In this document: piece by piece, positions 21,309 to 28,815 of the stretch | Layout of the letters: each line of letters starts with the position of its first letter | Numbering within the stretch: position 1 is the stretch's first letter | Source of the DNA: Minisyncoccota bacterium | GTDB taxonomy: Bacteria > Patescibacteriota > Minisyncoccia > Minisyncoccales > CG1-02-41-26 | Direction: 5' to 3' | Length of the DNA: 35,551 bases | NCBI GenBank assembly: GCA_028712605.1 | Contig: JAQTPV010000003.1 | Coordinates: 1 to 35,551, forward strand | Notes under the pieces: model-generated | The model's database searches: none | Told to the model about the DNA's origin: nothing | The model's input: only the letters and a program-made list of their open reading frames with translations | Program-made: the position numbers and the translations under genes

Positions 21309-21911
21309 TTATTGAACTATATTAGGATTGCGCTGGCAAATAGTGGTTTGAAAAATTAACTCTTGGGGCGGGGTATCTTTAGTATCCATAATTAAATTGA
21401 TTGTTATTTTAGGCTGTTTTTGGTCAGCTTGACCGTCACCTGAAACATTAAAACTAACGCTTTTGACCACCGAGTCAGCCGGCGTTAAGGCTTCAGCCAC
21501 CCCTAACTCTGACCTCCTGGTACTTGTTGAGCGCCTCACGACTAACTGATCGCCCTGTTTAGAAAACTCAATGCATTTATTATCGTAATTTAAAAAACGA
21601 ATAACAGTGGCTGGGGTACTTGTACTATAATTATATTTATAACCCGCCACCCCCACACAATCGCTATTAGCTGAAGCGTCCTTCCGGGCCATCCTAATAG
21701 ACCTATCCATATACTCCAAGCCATACGAAGCGCTATTTAAAAGATTATTAAGATTTAAAATTTTTCTTTGCTGAGTCATCGCTGAAATAAAAAGCCCGAT
21801 AAAAGCAATGGTAATAATAGAGAATACAACGATAGCCACCAAAAGCTCCAACAGGGTGAAGCCCTTAGAGTCATCGGAAAAATTTATTTTAATGGCTTTA
21901 TTTTTGGTCAT
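21309..21911 (-). CDS. PilW-like minor prepilin
   Basis: 200 residues from the ATG at 21911. A 16-residue charged leader ends in SKG, then FTLLELLVAIVVFSIITIAFIGLFISAM: a type III prepilin signal cleaved before F, with the conserved E at mature position 5. After the helix come QRKILNLNNLLNSASYGLEYMDRSIRMARKD, the PilW/GspJ-like helix-turn pattern, and a beta-rich C-terminal domain. It would form part of the pilus tip initiation complex with the adjacent PilV-, FimT- and PilX-like proteins. The start is 1 base after the preceding stop. An earlier start at 21938 would overlap that gene. Confidence 0.85.
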   Translation of the reverse strand: MTKNKAIKINFSDDSKGFTLLELLVAIVVFSIITIAFIGLFISAMTQQRKILNLNNLLNSASYGLEYMDRSIRMARKDASANSDCVGVAGYKYNYSTSTPATVIRFLNYDNKCIEFSKQGDQLVVRRSTSTRRSELGVAEALTPADSVVKSVSFNVSGDGQADQKQPKITINLIMDTKDTPPQELIFQTTICQRNPNIVQ

Positions 21912-21912
21912 C

Positions 21913-22494
21913 TTAACGCCAATTATAGAGTTCTTCAAAAACTTTTATCCTATTAGCTTCAGGCCAGGTTACCTCCACTGTAACTTTAAGCATGTCATTG
22001 ACTGGGGCTGGATTAGCCGGAGGCCAGTCAACCCCTTGAGGTTGAGCGGGCTCTACGATAATGCGGCGCTTAAATTTAGTATTTTTAACAATGTTATTGT
22101 ATTCGTAAAAGTTACTAGCATTCAAGCCTAAATATTTACTAAAACTCGCCGGAGGAGAGCTCATCGTATCATTATAGTCAATCTCGCAACCACCAGAGCT
22201 TGGAGAATTACCGATCCCCACCGTACCCAAACAAGGTGCTAAATAACTTACTAAATTATTCCAGGCATTAGGATCCTTGCTTAAGAGAGCAAGATCGCGA
22301 AAATTTCTCACTACTTCCACGCCTTCCTTAGCAAGTTGGGCGGCGATAAATCGATCGGTGGAAACAATGGACATTTTTATTATTCTGGGAATGATAGCGT
22401 AAACGCCAACTACGCCGATGATAATAATCATGGTGGCAATGGCTGTTTCAATCAGGGTAAAGCCTTTTTGATTAAATGGGTATTTATTATGCAT
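21913..22494 (-). CDS. PilV-like minor prepilin
   Basis: 193 residues. The leader MHNKYPFNQKG is followed by FTLIETAIATMIIIIGVVGVYAIIPRIIKM: prepilin cleavage site G/F and E5. The segment AAQLAKEGVEVVRNFRDL right after the helix is typical of PilV/GspI proteins (AxxLAxEGIExVRxxRD). The globular part has two cysteines (PCLGTVG and GGCEIDY), probably disulfide-bonded, and ends VKVFEELYNWR-like without further motifs. Co-oriented and tightly packed with the PilW-like gene. Role: minor pilin in assembly priming, by family. Confidence 0.85.
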   Translation of the reverse strand: MHNKYPFNQKGFTLIETAIATMIIIIGVVGVYAIIPRIIKMSIVSTDRFIAAQLAKEGVEVVRNFRDLALLSKDPNAWNNLVSYLAPCLGTVGIGNSPSSGGCEIDYNDTMSSPPASFSKYLGLNASNFYEYNNIVKNTKFKRRIIVEPAQPQGVDWPPANPAPVNDMLKVTVEVTWPEANRIKVFEELYNWR

Positions 22495-22507
22495 TAATGC
22501 TTTTTAA

Positions 22508-23083
22508 TTATTCTACCTGTACCCTACCAACCGTATTAATCCTAATAACTTTAGTCTTTGAGGGATTACTTTTAAGGCCCAAGGTAATTATAGTTTCCTG
22601 TCCGCTAGTAGCTGTATTAACGCTAATAATAGGGTCCGGTGGACGGAAGGTAACATCCAAAGTACTGCCAAGATTACCCGCCAAAAGACTAATATCAGCC
22701 ACATTCAATTCGGGCTTTAAAGTAACTTGTCTAATGATGATGTCCTTATCCGGACTTGATTTATACAAATCATTCCCATTACAGTCTGCAAACAAAACGT
22801 AAGATTGGTTCCAATTAGGGCCGCTTTTGTCAAAATGGATACCAAAAACTTGCGTAATATTACTGCCGCAATTTCTACCCTGGCCCGACATTGCCAGATT
22901 CTGCATCTCTCTAATGTCTTGAGCCACCAGATAGGCAGTTTTCTTTAAAAGGGTCAGCTTTTCTTCTTGAGCTGTCATAGCTAAAACGACAGCTGATAAA
23001 ATAGCCATCACCGTAATGGTCACCAATAACTCCAAAATAGTAAACCCCAATTGATTGTCAGAGCGTAGCCGATGAATTCTCAT
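22508..23083 (-). CDS. FimT/GspH-like minor prepilin
   Basis: 191 residues from the ATG at 23083. The leader MRIHRLRSDNQLG is followed by FTILELLVTITVMAILSAVVLAM (G/F cleavage, E5 present). The mature part continues KTAYLVAQDIREMQNLAMSGQ, resembling the FimT/GspH helix that follows the transmembrane segment, then a beta-rich domain. An earlier in-frame start (23152) would put 23 extra residues before the leader and overlap the peptidase gene; rejected. It begins 10 bases after the prepilin peptidase stop, placing it first in the minor pilin series. Confidence 0.83.
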   Translation of the reverse strand: MRIHRLRSDNQLGFTILELLVTITVMAILSAVVLAMTAQEEKLTLLKKTAYLVAQDIREMQNLAMSGQGRNCGSNITQVFGIHFDKSGPNWNQSYVLFADCNGNDLYKSSPDKDIIIRQVTLKPELNVADISLLAGNLGSTLDVTFRPPDPIISVNTATSGQETIITLGLKSNPSKTKVIRINTVGRVQVE

Positions 23084-23093
23084 TATGAATAGC

Positions 23094-23885
23094 CTAACTA
23101 AGAAAATGGAGGTACCAACTAAGGATTGCCTCTCCCCAAATAAACGCCACAAAAGTTCCGATAACTAAAAATGGGCCGAAAGGTACCTCGCTTTTTAAGC
23201 CTTTTTTCTTCGCGACCATAAGTATTAATCCAATTATAGCACCGATCAAAAAGGCAAAAAAGAGAGCTGTTAACACTGCAGGCCAACTTAAAAAAATTCC
23301 CATAAAAAACGCTAATTTCACGTCACCAAAACCCATCCATTGACCCTTGGAAACTAGCCAAATCAAAAAGAATAATCCGCCAGCCAGAATGGCAGCCGCT
23401 AAAGCCGCAACGAAACCAGGCCATAAGCCCGAGACAAGGGCTTCAAAAATCCTGTATAAAAAAACAGTGGCAATAGCTGAATAAACGACTAGATTGGGGA
23501 TTAAGGAATATTTAAAATCATAAATAAATATCACCTCAAGCAGGCTTGCGATAACCAAGAGATAAACAAAATGAATAATGTTTTGATAGTTAAAACCGAA
23601 AAAATAAAAATTAAAAATGAACAAAAATAATAGTCCCGTAGTAACTTCTACTAAAGGGTATTGCCAAGAGATTTCCTGACGGCAATAGCGGCATTTCCTT
23701 AAAAGCAAGAAAAAGCTGACAATAGGAATTAAATCAAGGCAGCCTAATTGATGGCGGCAATGAGGGCAGAAAGAACGCCCGAGAAGGAAGCTTTTACCTG
23801 CTTTCAGCCGATAGGCTAAACAGTTCAAGAAACTGCCTATAATCGCCCCAAAACAAAAAATAATCAGGGAAAAAACGAGGAGCAT
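23094..23885 (-). CDS. pilD: Prepilin peptidase / N-methyltransferase
   Basis: 263 residues with about eight membrane helices. The N-terminal domain has GSFLNCLAYRL and the zinc-binding CPHCRHQLGCLDLIP ... CRYCRQEISWQYPLVE (C40, C43, C65, C68), as in bifunctional enzymes that also N-methylate the mature pilin. The peptidase aspartates are D123 (YDFKYSLIPN) and D188 in GFGDVKLAFFMG (GxGD). It cleaves the leaders of all the GF[TL]xE prepilins in this locus at the cytoplasmic face. It lies between one major-type pilin gene and the minor pilin genes, on the same strand. Confidence 0.95.
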   Translation of the reverse strand: MLLVFSLIIFCFGAIIGSFLNCLAYRLKAGKSFLLGRSFCPHCRHQLGCLDLIPIVSFFLLLRKCRYCRQEISWQYPLVEVTTGLLFLFIFNFYFFGFNYQNIIHFVYLLVIASLLEVIFIYDFKYSLIPNLVVYSAIATVFLYRIFEALVSGLWPGFVAALAAAILAGGLFFLIWLVSKGQWMGFGDVKLAFFMGIFLSWPAVLTALFFAFLIGAIIGLILMVAKKKGLKSEVPFGPFLVIGTFVAFIWGEAILSWYLHFLS

Positions 23886-23898
23886 AAATCCGAAAAAA

Positions 23899-24366
23899 TT
23901 AATCGCTAACTATTGGTGGACAAACCACAGGGTTTGCAATATCCGAACAATAATCAACTGAAGTAGTCGCTGGATCAATATCAGTAGTACCAGCATGCCC
24001 TAAGCTGTCAACGCAATACCAAGTCGCACCATTCTGTTCATTTAAAGGAGCAAAGGCGCAAACAGAATCAGAACTACTTAACGGAGCCTTAACCAAGGAA
24101 TAGGTATTGCCGAAAGAATTCTTCTGAACATCATTGACCAAAGGGCCCATATCTTCACTAGTGGTTGAAAAATTATCGTAGTTACCGTAGCCGTCAAAGG
24201 CGCTGGCCATCAAGGTCCTCATTTGGGCCATAGAAGCCTTAAGCCTACCGTCTTTAGCTTTTTTAGTGACTCCTGGGAAACCCACTAAAACCACCGAAGC
24301 CAAAACCCCAATAATAGCAATCACAACTAAGAGTTCAACCAACGTAAATCCTTTTTGATGACTCAT
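23899..24366 (-). CDS. Type IV prepilin, paralogue 4
   Basis: 155 residues. Short leader MSHQKG, then FTLVELLVVIAIIGVLASVVLVGFPGVTKKAKDGRLKASMAQMRTLM: ideal prepilin helix with E5. The globular part has AFDGYGNYDNFSTTSEDMGPLV, a pattern shared with the pilins encoded at 24534-25492, and ends with cysteines (SVCAFA, WYCVDS, DYCSDI, VVCPP) likely forming disulfide loops. Unlike its paralogues it has its own extended -10 promoter and lies after a strong terminator, so it may be expressed at a different level or time, followed by pilD. A major or alternative pilin subunit. Confidence 0.9.
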   Translation of the reverse strand: MSHQKGFTLVELLVVIAIIGVLASVVLVGFPGVTKKAKDGRLKASMAQMRTLMASAFDGYGNYDNFSTTSEDMGPLVNDVQKNSFGNTYSLVKAPLSSSDSVCAFAPLNEQNGATWYCVDSLGHAGTTDIDPATTSVDYCSDIANPVVCPPIVSD

Positions 24367-24425
24367 ATTTATTAAAAACTTTTTAAATTTTGTGAAAAAT
24401 TCAAAATCTATTTAAAATTAATCGT

Positions 24426-24434
24426 ATTATAACA
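24426..24434 (-). promoter_or_regulatory. Extended -10 promoter for pilin paralogue 4
   Basis: TGTTATAAT on the minus strand, with no good -35. It is bracketed by inverted AAATCTAT copies at 24404-24411 and 24434-24441. The leader is about 55 bases. Confidence 0.55.
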
Positions 24435-24471
24435 TAGATTTAATAAAGGCAGCAGCTTACGCTAGCACAAA

Positions 24472-24505
24472 AGAAAGACCCCGCCTAAAAAGGCAGGGTC
24501 TTTCT
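24472..24505 (-). terminator. Strong intrinsic terminator after the tandem pilin genes
   Basis: AGAAAGACCCTGCC pairs with GGCGGGGTCTTTCT (14 bp, one G-U on the minus strand) around a 6-base loop, then TCTTTCTTTT-like sequence. It lies 28 bases past the stop at 24534. Confidence 0.88.
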
Positions 24506-24533
24506 GATGAAAATCAAATCTATGTATTTTCAC

Positions 24534-24992
24534 TTAATCAGTTATGCCGGCAGGACAGGCAGTAAGAGTTGCATTGGTGCAAGAAGTCTTAACATCGGAA
24601 GTGGTAGCTACACCAGCTAACCCAGAATAATCGGCGCAATAAGCGCTTGCCCCATCTTTCTCATTCAATAAAACATACATGCAAGTACCAGTACCGACCG
24701 CACCGTTAGTAATAACAAACCCCTCTTTATTATAACCATTATTTTTAGCCTCGGTCGCTAAAGAGGTCATATCTGCACTGGTGCTGGAAAAACCAGTGTA
24801 AGTGCCTTGATTACTGGAATAATAAGTCATCACGGTTCTAGCCTGAGCAACGGCTGATTTGACCCTAGAATCCTTGGCTTTCTTAGTGGCTGACGGGAAG
24901 CTCACCAAAACAATAGAGGCTAAAATACCAATAATAGCGATAACCACTAATAGCTCGATTAAAGTAAAACCTTTTTGTCTACTGATGTTCAT
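24534..24992 (-). CDS. Type IV prepilin, paralogue 3
   Basis: 152 residues from the ATG at 24992. The leader MNISRQKG precedes FTLIELLVVIAIIGILASIVLVSF (G/F cleavage, E5), followed by PSATKKAKDSRVKSAVAQARTVMTYYSS. The globular region has FSSTSADMTSLATEAKNNGYN, LNEKDGASAYCADYSGLAGV and four cysteines. It is very similar to the upstream pilin (25055-25492), so they are tandem duplicates. An earlier in-frame start at 25055 would add 21 residues before the leader; the later start gives the normal short leader. It ends at a strong terminator. Confidence 0.9.
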   Translation of the reverse strand: MNISRQKGFTLIELLVVIAIIGILASIVLVSFPSATKKAKDSRVKSAVAQARTVMTYYSSNQGTYTGFSSTSADMTSLATEAKNNGYNKEGFVITNGAVGTGTCMYVLLNEKDGASAYCADYSGLAGVATTSDVKTSCTNATLTACPAGITD

Positions 24993-25054
24993 ATTTTTTA
25001 TGTTAATATTACTGACTAAAACATTAATTGAGTTCCTGGATACATTTCTGCCCA

Positions 25055-25492
25055 TTAGTTATCAATAATCGCACCGCACGTTCCAGAAGCAGTTCGGCAA
25101 GGAGAGGAAACAACCCCAGCCATCCCGGAGCCATCAGCGCAATAATAGGTAGCCCCGTCTTTTTCATTTAAGCGGGCCGACATACAACAAGTGCCGGATG
25201 TAGCAAAGATTTGCAGGTCTGCTTTCTGATAAGCATTATTATGGACCTCCTTAGCTAAAGAAGTCATTTCAACGTTAGTCGTAGAGAAATTAAGATAGCT
25301 ATTGGTATTCCCCCAATAATAAATCATCACAGTTCTGGCTTGGCTTACTGCTGATTTGACCCTGGAATCCATAGCCTTTTTTTTGGCCGAAGGAAAGGTC
25401 ACCATAACTATAGAGGCTAAAATACCAATAATGGCAATGACTACCAAAAGCTCAATTAAAGTAAAACCTTTCTGCTTACTAATAAATTTCAT
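25055..25492 (-). CDS. Type IV prepilin, paralogue 2 (probable major pilin)
   Basis: 145 residues. The leader MKFISKQKG is followed by FTLIELLVVIAIIGILASIVMVTFPSAKKKAMDSRVKSAVSQARTVMIYYWG. Globular part: FSTTNVEMTSLAKEVHNNAYQ, then SGTCCMSARLNEKDGATYYCADGSGMAGV and a C-terminal disulfide-type loop (SPCRTASGTCG). First gene after the best promoter inside the pilus locus (TTGATT-17-TAAAAT) and carrying a 75-base structured leader, so it is my choice for the main structural pilin. Paralogue 3 follows after 62 bases in the same transcript, which then terminates. Confidence 0.9.
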   Translation of the reverse strand: MKFISKQKGFTLIELLVVIAIIGILASIVMVTFPSAKKKAMDSRVKSAVSQARTVMIYYWGNTNSYLNFSTTNVEMTSLAKEVHNNAYQKADLQIFATSGTCCMSARLNEKDGATYYCADGSGMAGVVSSPCRTASGTCGAIIDN

Positions 25493-25503
25493 TCGCCTAA
25501 AAA

Positions 25504-25549
25504 ATGAATACTCAACGCATTCATCATTTTACAATCGATAGATTATCGA
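25504..25549 (-). repeat. Two inverted repeats in the pilin leader
   Basis: ATGAAT/ATTCAT (25504-25509, 25519-25524) and TCGATA/TATCGA (25535-25540, 25544-25549) lie in the leader of the main pilin gene. Such stems often stabilise pilin mRNA; that role here is a guess. Confidence 0.45.
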
Positions 25550-25576
25550 CCTTTGTATGATTAGTAATTAATATTA

Positions 25577-25605
25577 TTTTAAGGCTGAAAGCTTGATTAA
25601 TCAAG
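25577..25605 (-). promoter_or_regulatory. Promoter of the tandem pilin genes, with palindromic -35
   Basis: On the minus strand TTGATT (25600-25605), a 17-base spacer, then TAAAAT (25577-25582). The -35 is half of a perfect 12-base palindrome, TTGATTAATCAA (25594-25605), a possible regulator site. Confidence 0.6.
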
Positions 25606-25609
25606 GCAG

Positions 25610-26083
25610 TTATTCACACCGGCAGTTATTAGTGCTCACACAAGTGGCAGCGCAAGTAGGAGGGGCAACGGGATAGCGCTTCGCATAAAGCTTGCCGTCA
25701 ATACAAAAATAATCCCTATCGCCGGGCAAGTGAGCCACCATGCAAAAACCCTGCCTATCTGTATTACGTAAAAAAATTAAAGTCTGATCAGAATATTTCT
25801 GAGCATTATTACATAACGTGTTAAGAATAGAGGATGAGCAAGTACAAATATTGCCGGCTATAGTACAATTAACATTATTAAAATTTCTATCCCCCTGATA
25901 CACAATACCTGCTTGGACTCTAAATTGGCTCAAGTCGCTCATAATACGAGCATCCTTGCCCTGATTAAAAGCAATAGGATATCTGGTTAAGATCACGGCT
26001 GATAAAATGCCTATAATAGCTATCACTATCAAAAGCTCTAAAAGTGTGAAGCCTTTAAGGAATTTAATTTGATGTTGCAACAT
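25610..26083 (-). CDS. Type IV prepilin, paralogue 1
   Basis: 157 residues from the ATG at 26083. The leader MLQHQIKFLKG is followed by FTLLELLIVIAIIGILSAVILTRYPIAFNQGKDARIMSDLSQFRVQAGIVY (E5 present). It is less similar to the other pilins: the globular part has many cysteines (VNCTIAGNICTCSSSILNTLCNNA, GFCMVAHLPGDRDYFCIDGKLYAKRYPV, PTCAATCVSTNNCRC), giving several possible disulfides. It follows pilC after 7 bases and is probably the last gene of the pilM-to-pilC transcript. An earlier in-frame start at 26158 would overlap pilC and is rejected. A cysteine-rich minor pilin or adhesin-like tip subunit is plausible. Confidence 0.85.
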   Translation of the reverse strand: MLQHQIKFLKGFTLLELLIVIAIIGILSAVILTRYPIAFNQGKDARIMSDLSQFRVQAGIVYQGDRNFNNVNCTIAGNICTCSSSILNTLCNNAQKYSDQTLIFLRNTDRQGFCMVAHLPGDRDYFCIDGKLYAKRYPVAPPTCAATCVSTNNCRCE

Positions 26084-26090
26084 GATATTT

Positions 26091-27311
26091 TTAAAATGCT
26101 GTTCCACCCCCACTAATCTTAAAAAGCGGCAAAAAGACAGCAAAGGCCAAAAAGGCAACCGCTAGACCCAAAACGATAATCAACACTGGTTCAATAACAA
26201 TGGCTAACTGTTCGGCCGTTCTTCCGATATCCTTTCTGTAAAACTCCACCGTTTCCATTAAAATTTTATCTAATCGACCGGTTTCTTCGCCGGTTGAAAC
26301 CATTTGAGAAATAAATGGTGGAAATTCTTTGGGGTGGGCGGAAAAAACAACGCTCAAGCGTTCTCCGCGTGACACCCTTAATTCTGTTTCTTCAATAATC
26401 TCCTGATAAACGGTATGGCCAATAATGTCTTTGGTAATCTTTAAAGCTTGGGTAATGGGTAGGCCGGCCATAATCAAAACCGCCAAATTTTCACCTAACC
26501 TCACTAAATAAAACTTTTTCAAAAAGCCGCCCAGAAATGGTACCTTTAAGATAAAGCGGTGGTATCGCTTTTTAAACGCCAAAGATTTTTTAACCCCAAG
26601 ATAAATAAGAATAGGAGGTACTACCACAAGTGGAGCTAAAAAAATACCGCCATTTTTCATAAACGTACCCACCGCAATTAAAATCTTGGTTGGCCAGGGT
26701 AAATCTCCGCCCATGGAGATTAATAATTCAGATAATTTTGGAATGATTATAAAAATGGCAACCAGACCAGCTAAAATAAAAACGATGATAACAAATATAG
26801 GATAGGTTAAGGCTCCCACAACCTTTTGTTTAAATTCATACTCATTTTCTAAGTGTTGCGCCAAGTAAACAAAAGAGTCCGCTACCTTACCGGTGGCTTC
26901 ACCTGATTTAATAATACTGATGTAGAAAGGGCCAAAGGTTTTTGGGAAAAGGCCAAAGGCCTGGCTTAAAGAACTTCCCGTTTCAATTGATTCGGCAATC
27001 TTAAGCAACTGCTCTCTCAAAGTAGGATTATCGGTTTGCGCCACTTGCGTTCTGATGGTTTCAAGAGGCGGGATAGCCGATTTAAGCATTGTGCCAATCT
27101 GGCGGGTAAGCATAATCAGCTCTTTAGCCGAAACATGACTAAAAATTTTTAAATCTTTAGATAAAATACTCTTATTCTCTTCAGCGGTCAAAGAGGTGGT
27201 GTAGAAACCGTATTTACCCAAGATATCTAAAGCCGCCTTCTCGGAAGAAGCCTCAATCACACCCTTTTGAACTTTACCTTCGTTGGTCCTGGCTGTATAA
27301 CTAAATTTCAT
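26091..27311 (-). CDS. pilC: Type IV pilus inner-membrane platform protein PilC
   Basis: 406 residues, the usual PilC/GspF length. Two T2SSF domains: the first begins SAKELIMLTRQIGTMLKSAIPPLETIRTQV and includes FGPFYISIIKSGEATGKVADSFVYLAQHLENEYEFKQKVVGALTYPIFV; the second begins LVRLGENLAVLIMAGLPITQALKITKDIIG and includes FPPFISQMVSTGEETGRLDKILMETVEFY. Membrane helices are near 165-195, 217-236 and 374-399. It anchors the extension ATPase and passes pilins into the fibre. The N-terminal MKFSYTARTNEGKVQKGVIEAS is the standard PilC start. It is followed closely by a prepilin gene. Confidence 0.95.
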   Translation of the reverse strand: MKFSYTARTNEGKVQKGVIEASSEKAALDILGKYGFYTTSLTAEENKSILSKDLKIFSHVSAKELIMLTRQIGTMLKSAIPPLETIRTQVAQTDNPTLREQLLKIAESIETGSSLSQAFGLFPKTFGPFYISIIKSGEATGKVADSFVYLAQHLENEYEFKQKVVGALTYPIFVIIVFILAGLVAIFIIIPKLSELLISMGGDLPWPTKILIAVGTFMKNGGIFLAPLVVVPPILIYLGVKKSLAFKKRYHRFILKVPFLGGFLKKFYLVRLGENLAVLIMAGLPITQALKITKDIIGHTVYQEIIEETELRVSRGERLSVVFSAHPKEFPPFISQMVSTGEETGRLDKILMETVEFYRKDIGRTAEQLAIVIEPVLIIVLGLAVAFLAFAVFLPLFKISGGGTAF

Positions 27312-27316
27312 ATTAA

Positions 27317-28387
27317 TCAGATTGATTTAAGCCTAGCCTCTAAGTCCTCTGGGCTTAAAGAATAAATCACAGCGGTTTCTTTGGAAACCTGTTTGGCCCT
27401 AACTAAATCACTTAGCGATTGATTCATGGAAATCATCCCCTGCTTAGCAGAGGTTTCAATAATGGCTGGAATCTCATGAATTTTATCTTCTCTAACTAAA
27501 TTAGCAATCGCCGGATTAACCAACATTATCTCGCAAGCTGGGATAAAGCCATCGTCTATTCTAGGAATCAGCCTTTGGGCGACAACTCCCAACAAAGAGC
27601 TGGCCAGTTGGGCCCTAATTTGACTTTGTTGATGGGGCGGAAAAACATCAATGATGCGATGGATCGTTTGGCTGGCTGAATTGGTATGCAAAGTGGCAAA
27701 TACTAAATGACCAGTTTCAGCAGCAGTAATGGCTGTGGCGATGGTTTCAAAATCCCTCATCTCGCCAACCATAATCACGTTAGGGTCTTCTCTTAAGGTA
27801 GATCTTAAGGCTTTAGCAAAACTTAAGGTATCTTGATAAACCTCCCTTTGATCAATGATAGACTTATCGTCCTGAAACACATATTCAATAGGGTGCTCAA
27901 TGGTAATAATATGTTCTCTCCGAGTATGATTGATCTCATCAATTAAGGCCGCTAAGGTGGTGGATTTCCCCTGCGAGGTAGCACCCGTAATTAAAACGCA
28001 GCCTTGCTTAGCCCTGGTAAATTTGTAAAGCACGGGCGGTAAATTGAGTTCCTCAATGGTCCTAATACGTGATGGAATTAACCGCATAGCCATGCTCAAC
28101 ATATTACTTTGAAAAAAAGCGTTAACCCTAAAGCGCGCGATACTATCAATATTATAAGCAAAATCAATTTCTCGCTCTTTGAATAATTGCTGTTGTTGGT
28201 TTTCATTAAGAACGCTCAAGACTAAACCTTGAGCCACGGCAGGAGTAATAACCGGCTCGCCCTCCACCTCCACCAAAACCGTACTTACTCTTAAAATTGG
28301 CGGGTGGCCGCAAGAAATATGCAAATCCGAGGCATTGCTTTTAATGGCAATGTCTAATAAATTTTTCATTTGCAGCTTATAGTCCAT
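27317..28387 (-). CDS. pilT: Type IV pilus retraction ATPase PilT
   Basis: 356 residues from the ATG at 28387. PAS-like N-terminal domain with SNASDLHISCGHPPILRV, the arginine-rich FRVNAFFQ, Walker A GATSQGKST (135-143), Asp box IITIEHPIEYVF, LREDPNVIMVGEMRD (Walker B) and the His box TGHLVFATLHTNSA; then RLIPRIDDGFIPACEIML, specific to PilT. The C-terminal AIRNLIRE-like motif is not obvious. Walker A departs from the usual GPTGSGKST at three positions but keeps GKST. Retraction of pili powers twitching and DNA uptake, consistent with comF nearby. A perfect extended -10 lies 9 bases before the ATG, so the mRNA may be nearly leaderless. Confidence 0.94.
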   Translation of the reverse strand: MDYKLQMKNLLDIAIKSNASDLHISCGHPPILRVSTVLVEVEGEPVITPAVAQGLVLSVLNENQQQQLFKEREIDFAYNIDSIARFRVNAFFQSNMLSMAMRLIPSRIRTIEELNLPPVLYKFTRAKQGCVLITGATSQGKSTTLAALIDEINHTRREHIITIEHPIEYVFQDDKSIIDQREVYQDTLSFAKALRSTLREDPNVIMVGEMRDFETIATAITAAETGHLVFATLHTNSASQTIHRIIDVFPPHQQSQIRAQLASSLLGVVAQRLIPRIDDGFIPACEIMLVNPAIANLVREDKIHEIPAIIETSAKQGMISMNQSLSDLVRAKQVSKETAVIYSLSPEDLEARLKSI

Positions 28388-28396
28388 CTTATCTTC

Positions 28397-28405
28397 ATTA
28401 TAACA
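28397..28405 (-). promoter_or_regulatory. Extended -10 promoter directly before pilT
   Basis: TGTTATAAT on the minus strand, ending 9 bases before the pilT ATG; the predicted +1 is only 2-3 bases from the start codon. Confidence 0.55.
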
Positions 28406-28415
28406 TTTCAGCAAA

Positions 28416-28435
28416 CCAACATCGGAGAATGTTGG
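28416..28435 (-). terminator. Short hairpin between the receiver gene and pilT
   Basis: CCAACAT and ATGTTGG (7 bp, 6-base loop) just past the receiver-domain stop, followed by only three T. Probably an attenuator or mRNA 3'-end structure. Confidence 0.4.
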
Positions 28436-28439
28436 ATGG

Positions 28440-28808
28440 CTAAATTGCTAAAATTTCTTTAATCTTATCCACAACCTCTGACGGTTTAAATTGGCTTTTA
28501 ATTAAATATTTCACAGCCCCGAGCTTAAGCCCTTTCTCCACTTCTTCCTTTTGGCCTAAATTACTTAAAATCACAACCTTAAGCGCGCTTAGGGCCGGGT
28601 CGGATTTAATCCTTTCTAAAATTTCCCAGCCACCCGCCCCCGGCAGAACAATGTCTAAAAGTATTAAATCTGGCCTTTCTGAACCCAAGGCCTCCAAGGC
28701 CTGCTCGCCATTCTTAGCTATTTTTATATTGAAGCCTGTATTCTCAAATTTCTGCTTATAAATATCAATTAAAAAAGGGTCGTCCTCAACAAGTAGAATA
28801 TGATGCAT
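28440..28808 (-). CDS. Stand-alone response-regulator receiver (CheY-like) protein
   Basis: 122 residues, a single REC domain: acidic pair VEDDP (D9, D10), phosphoacceptor D52 in LILLDIVLP, VVILSN with the conserved S/T, and YLIKSQ with the conserved lysine K104. There is no output domain. The position between pilB and pilT suggests phosphorylation-dependent control of pilus extension or retraction, comparable in principle to the PilG/PilH CheY-like proteins of Pseudomonas. The matching histidine kinase is not in the window. The start lies 7 bases after the pilB stop, with no Shine-Dalgarno. Confidence 0.92.
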   Translation of the reverse strand: MHHILLVEDDPFLIDIYKQKFENTGFNIKIAKNGEQALEALGSERPDLILLDIVLPGAGGWEILERIKSDPALSALKVVILSNLGQKEEVEKGLKLGAVKYLIKSQFKPSEVVDKIKEILAI

Positions 28809-28815
28809 ATCTTTA

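Noticed and set aside
23899-25492. Repeated pilin N-termini as a DNA repeat or CRISPR-like array
   Set aside because: The similarity is in the coding of the prepilin helix and is irregularly spaced; these are gene duplicates.
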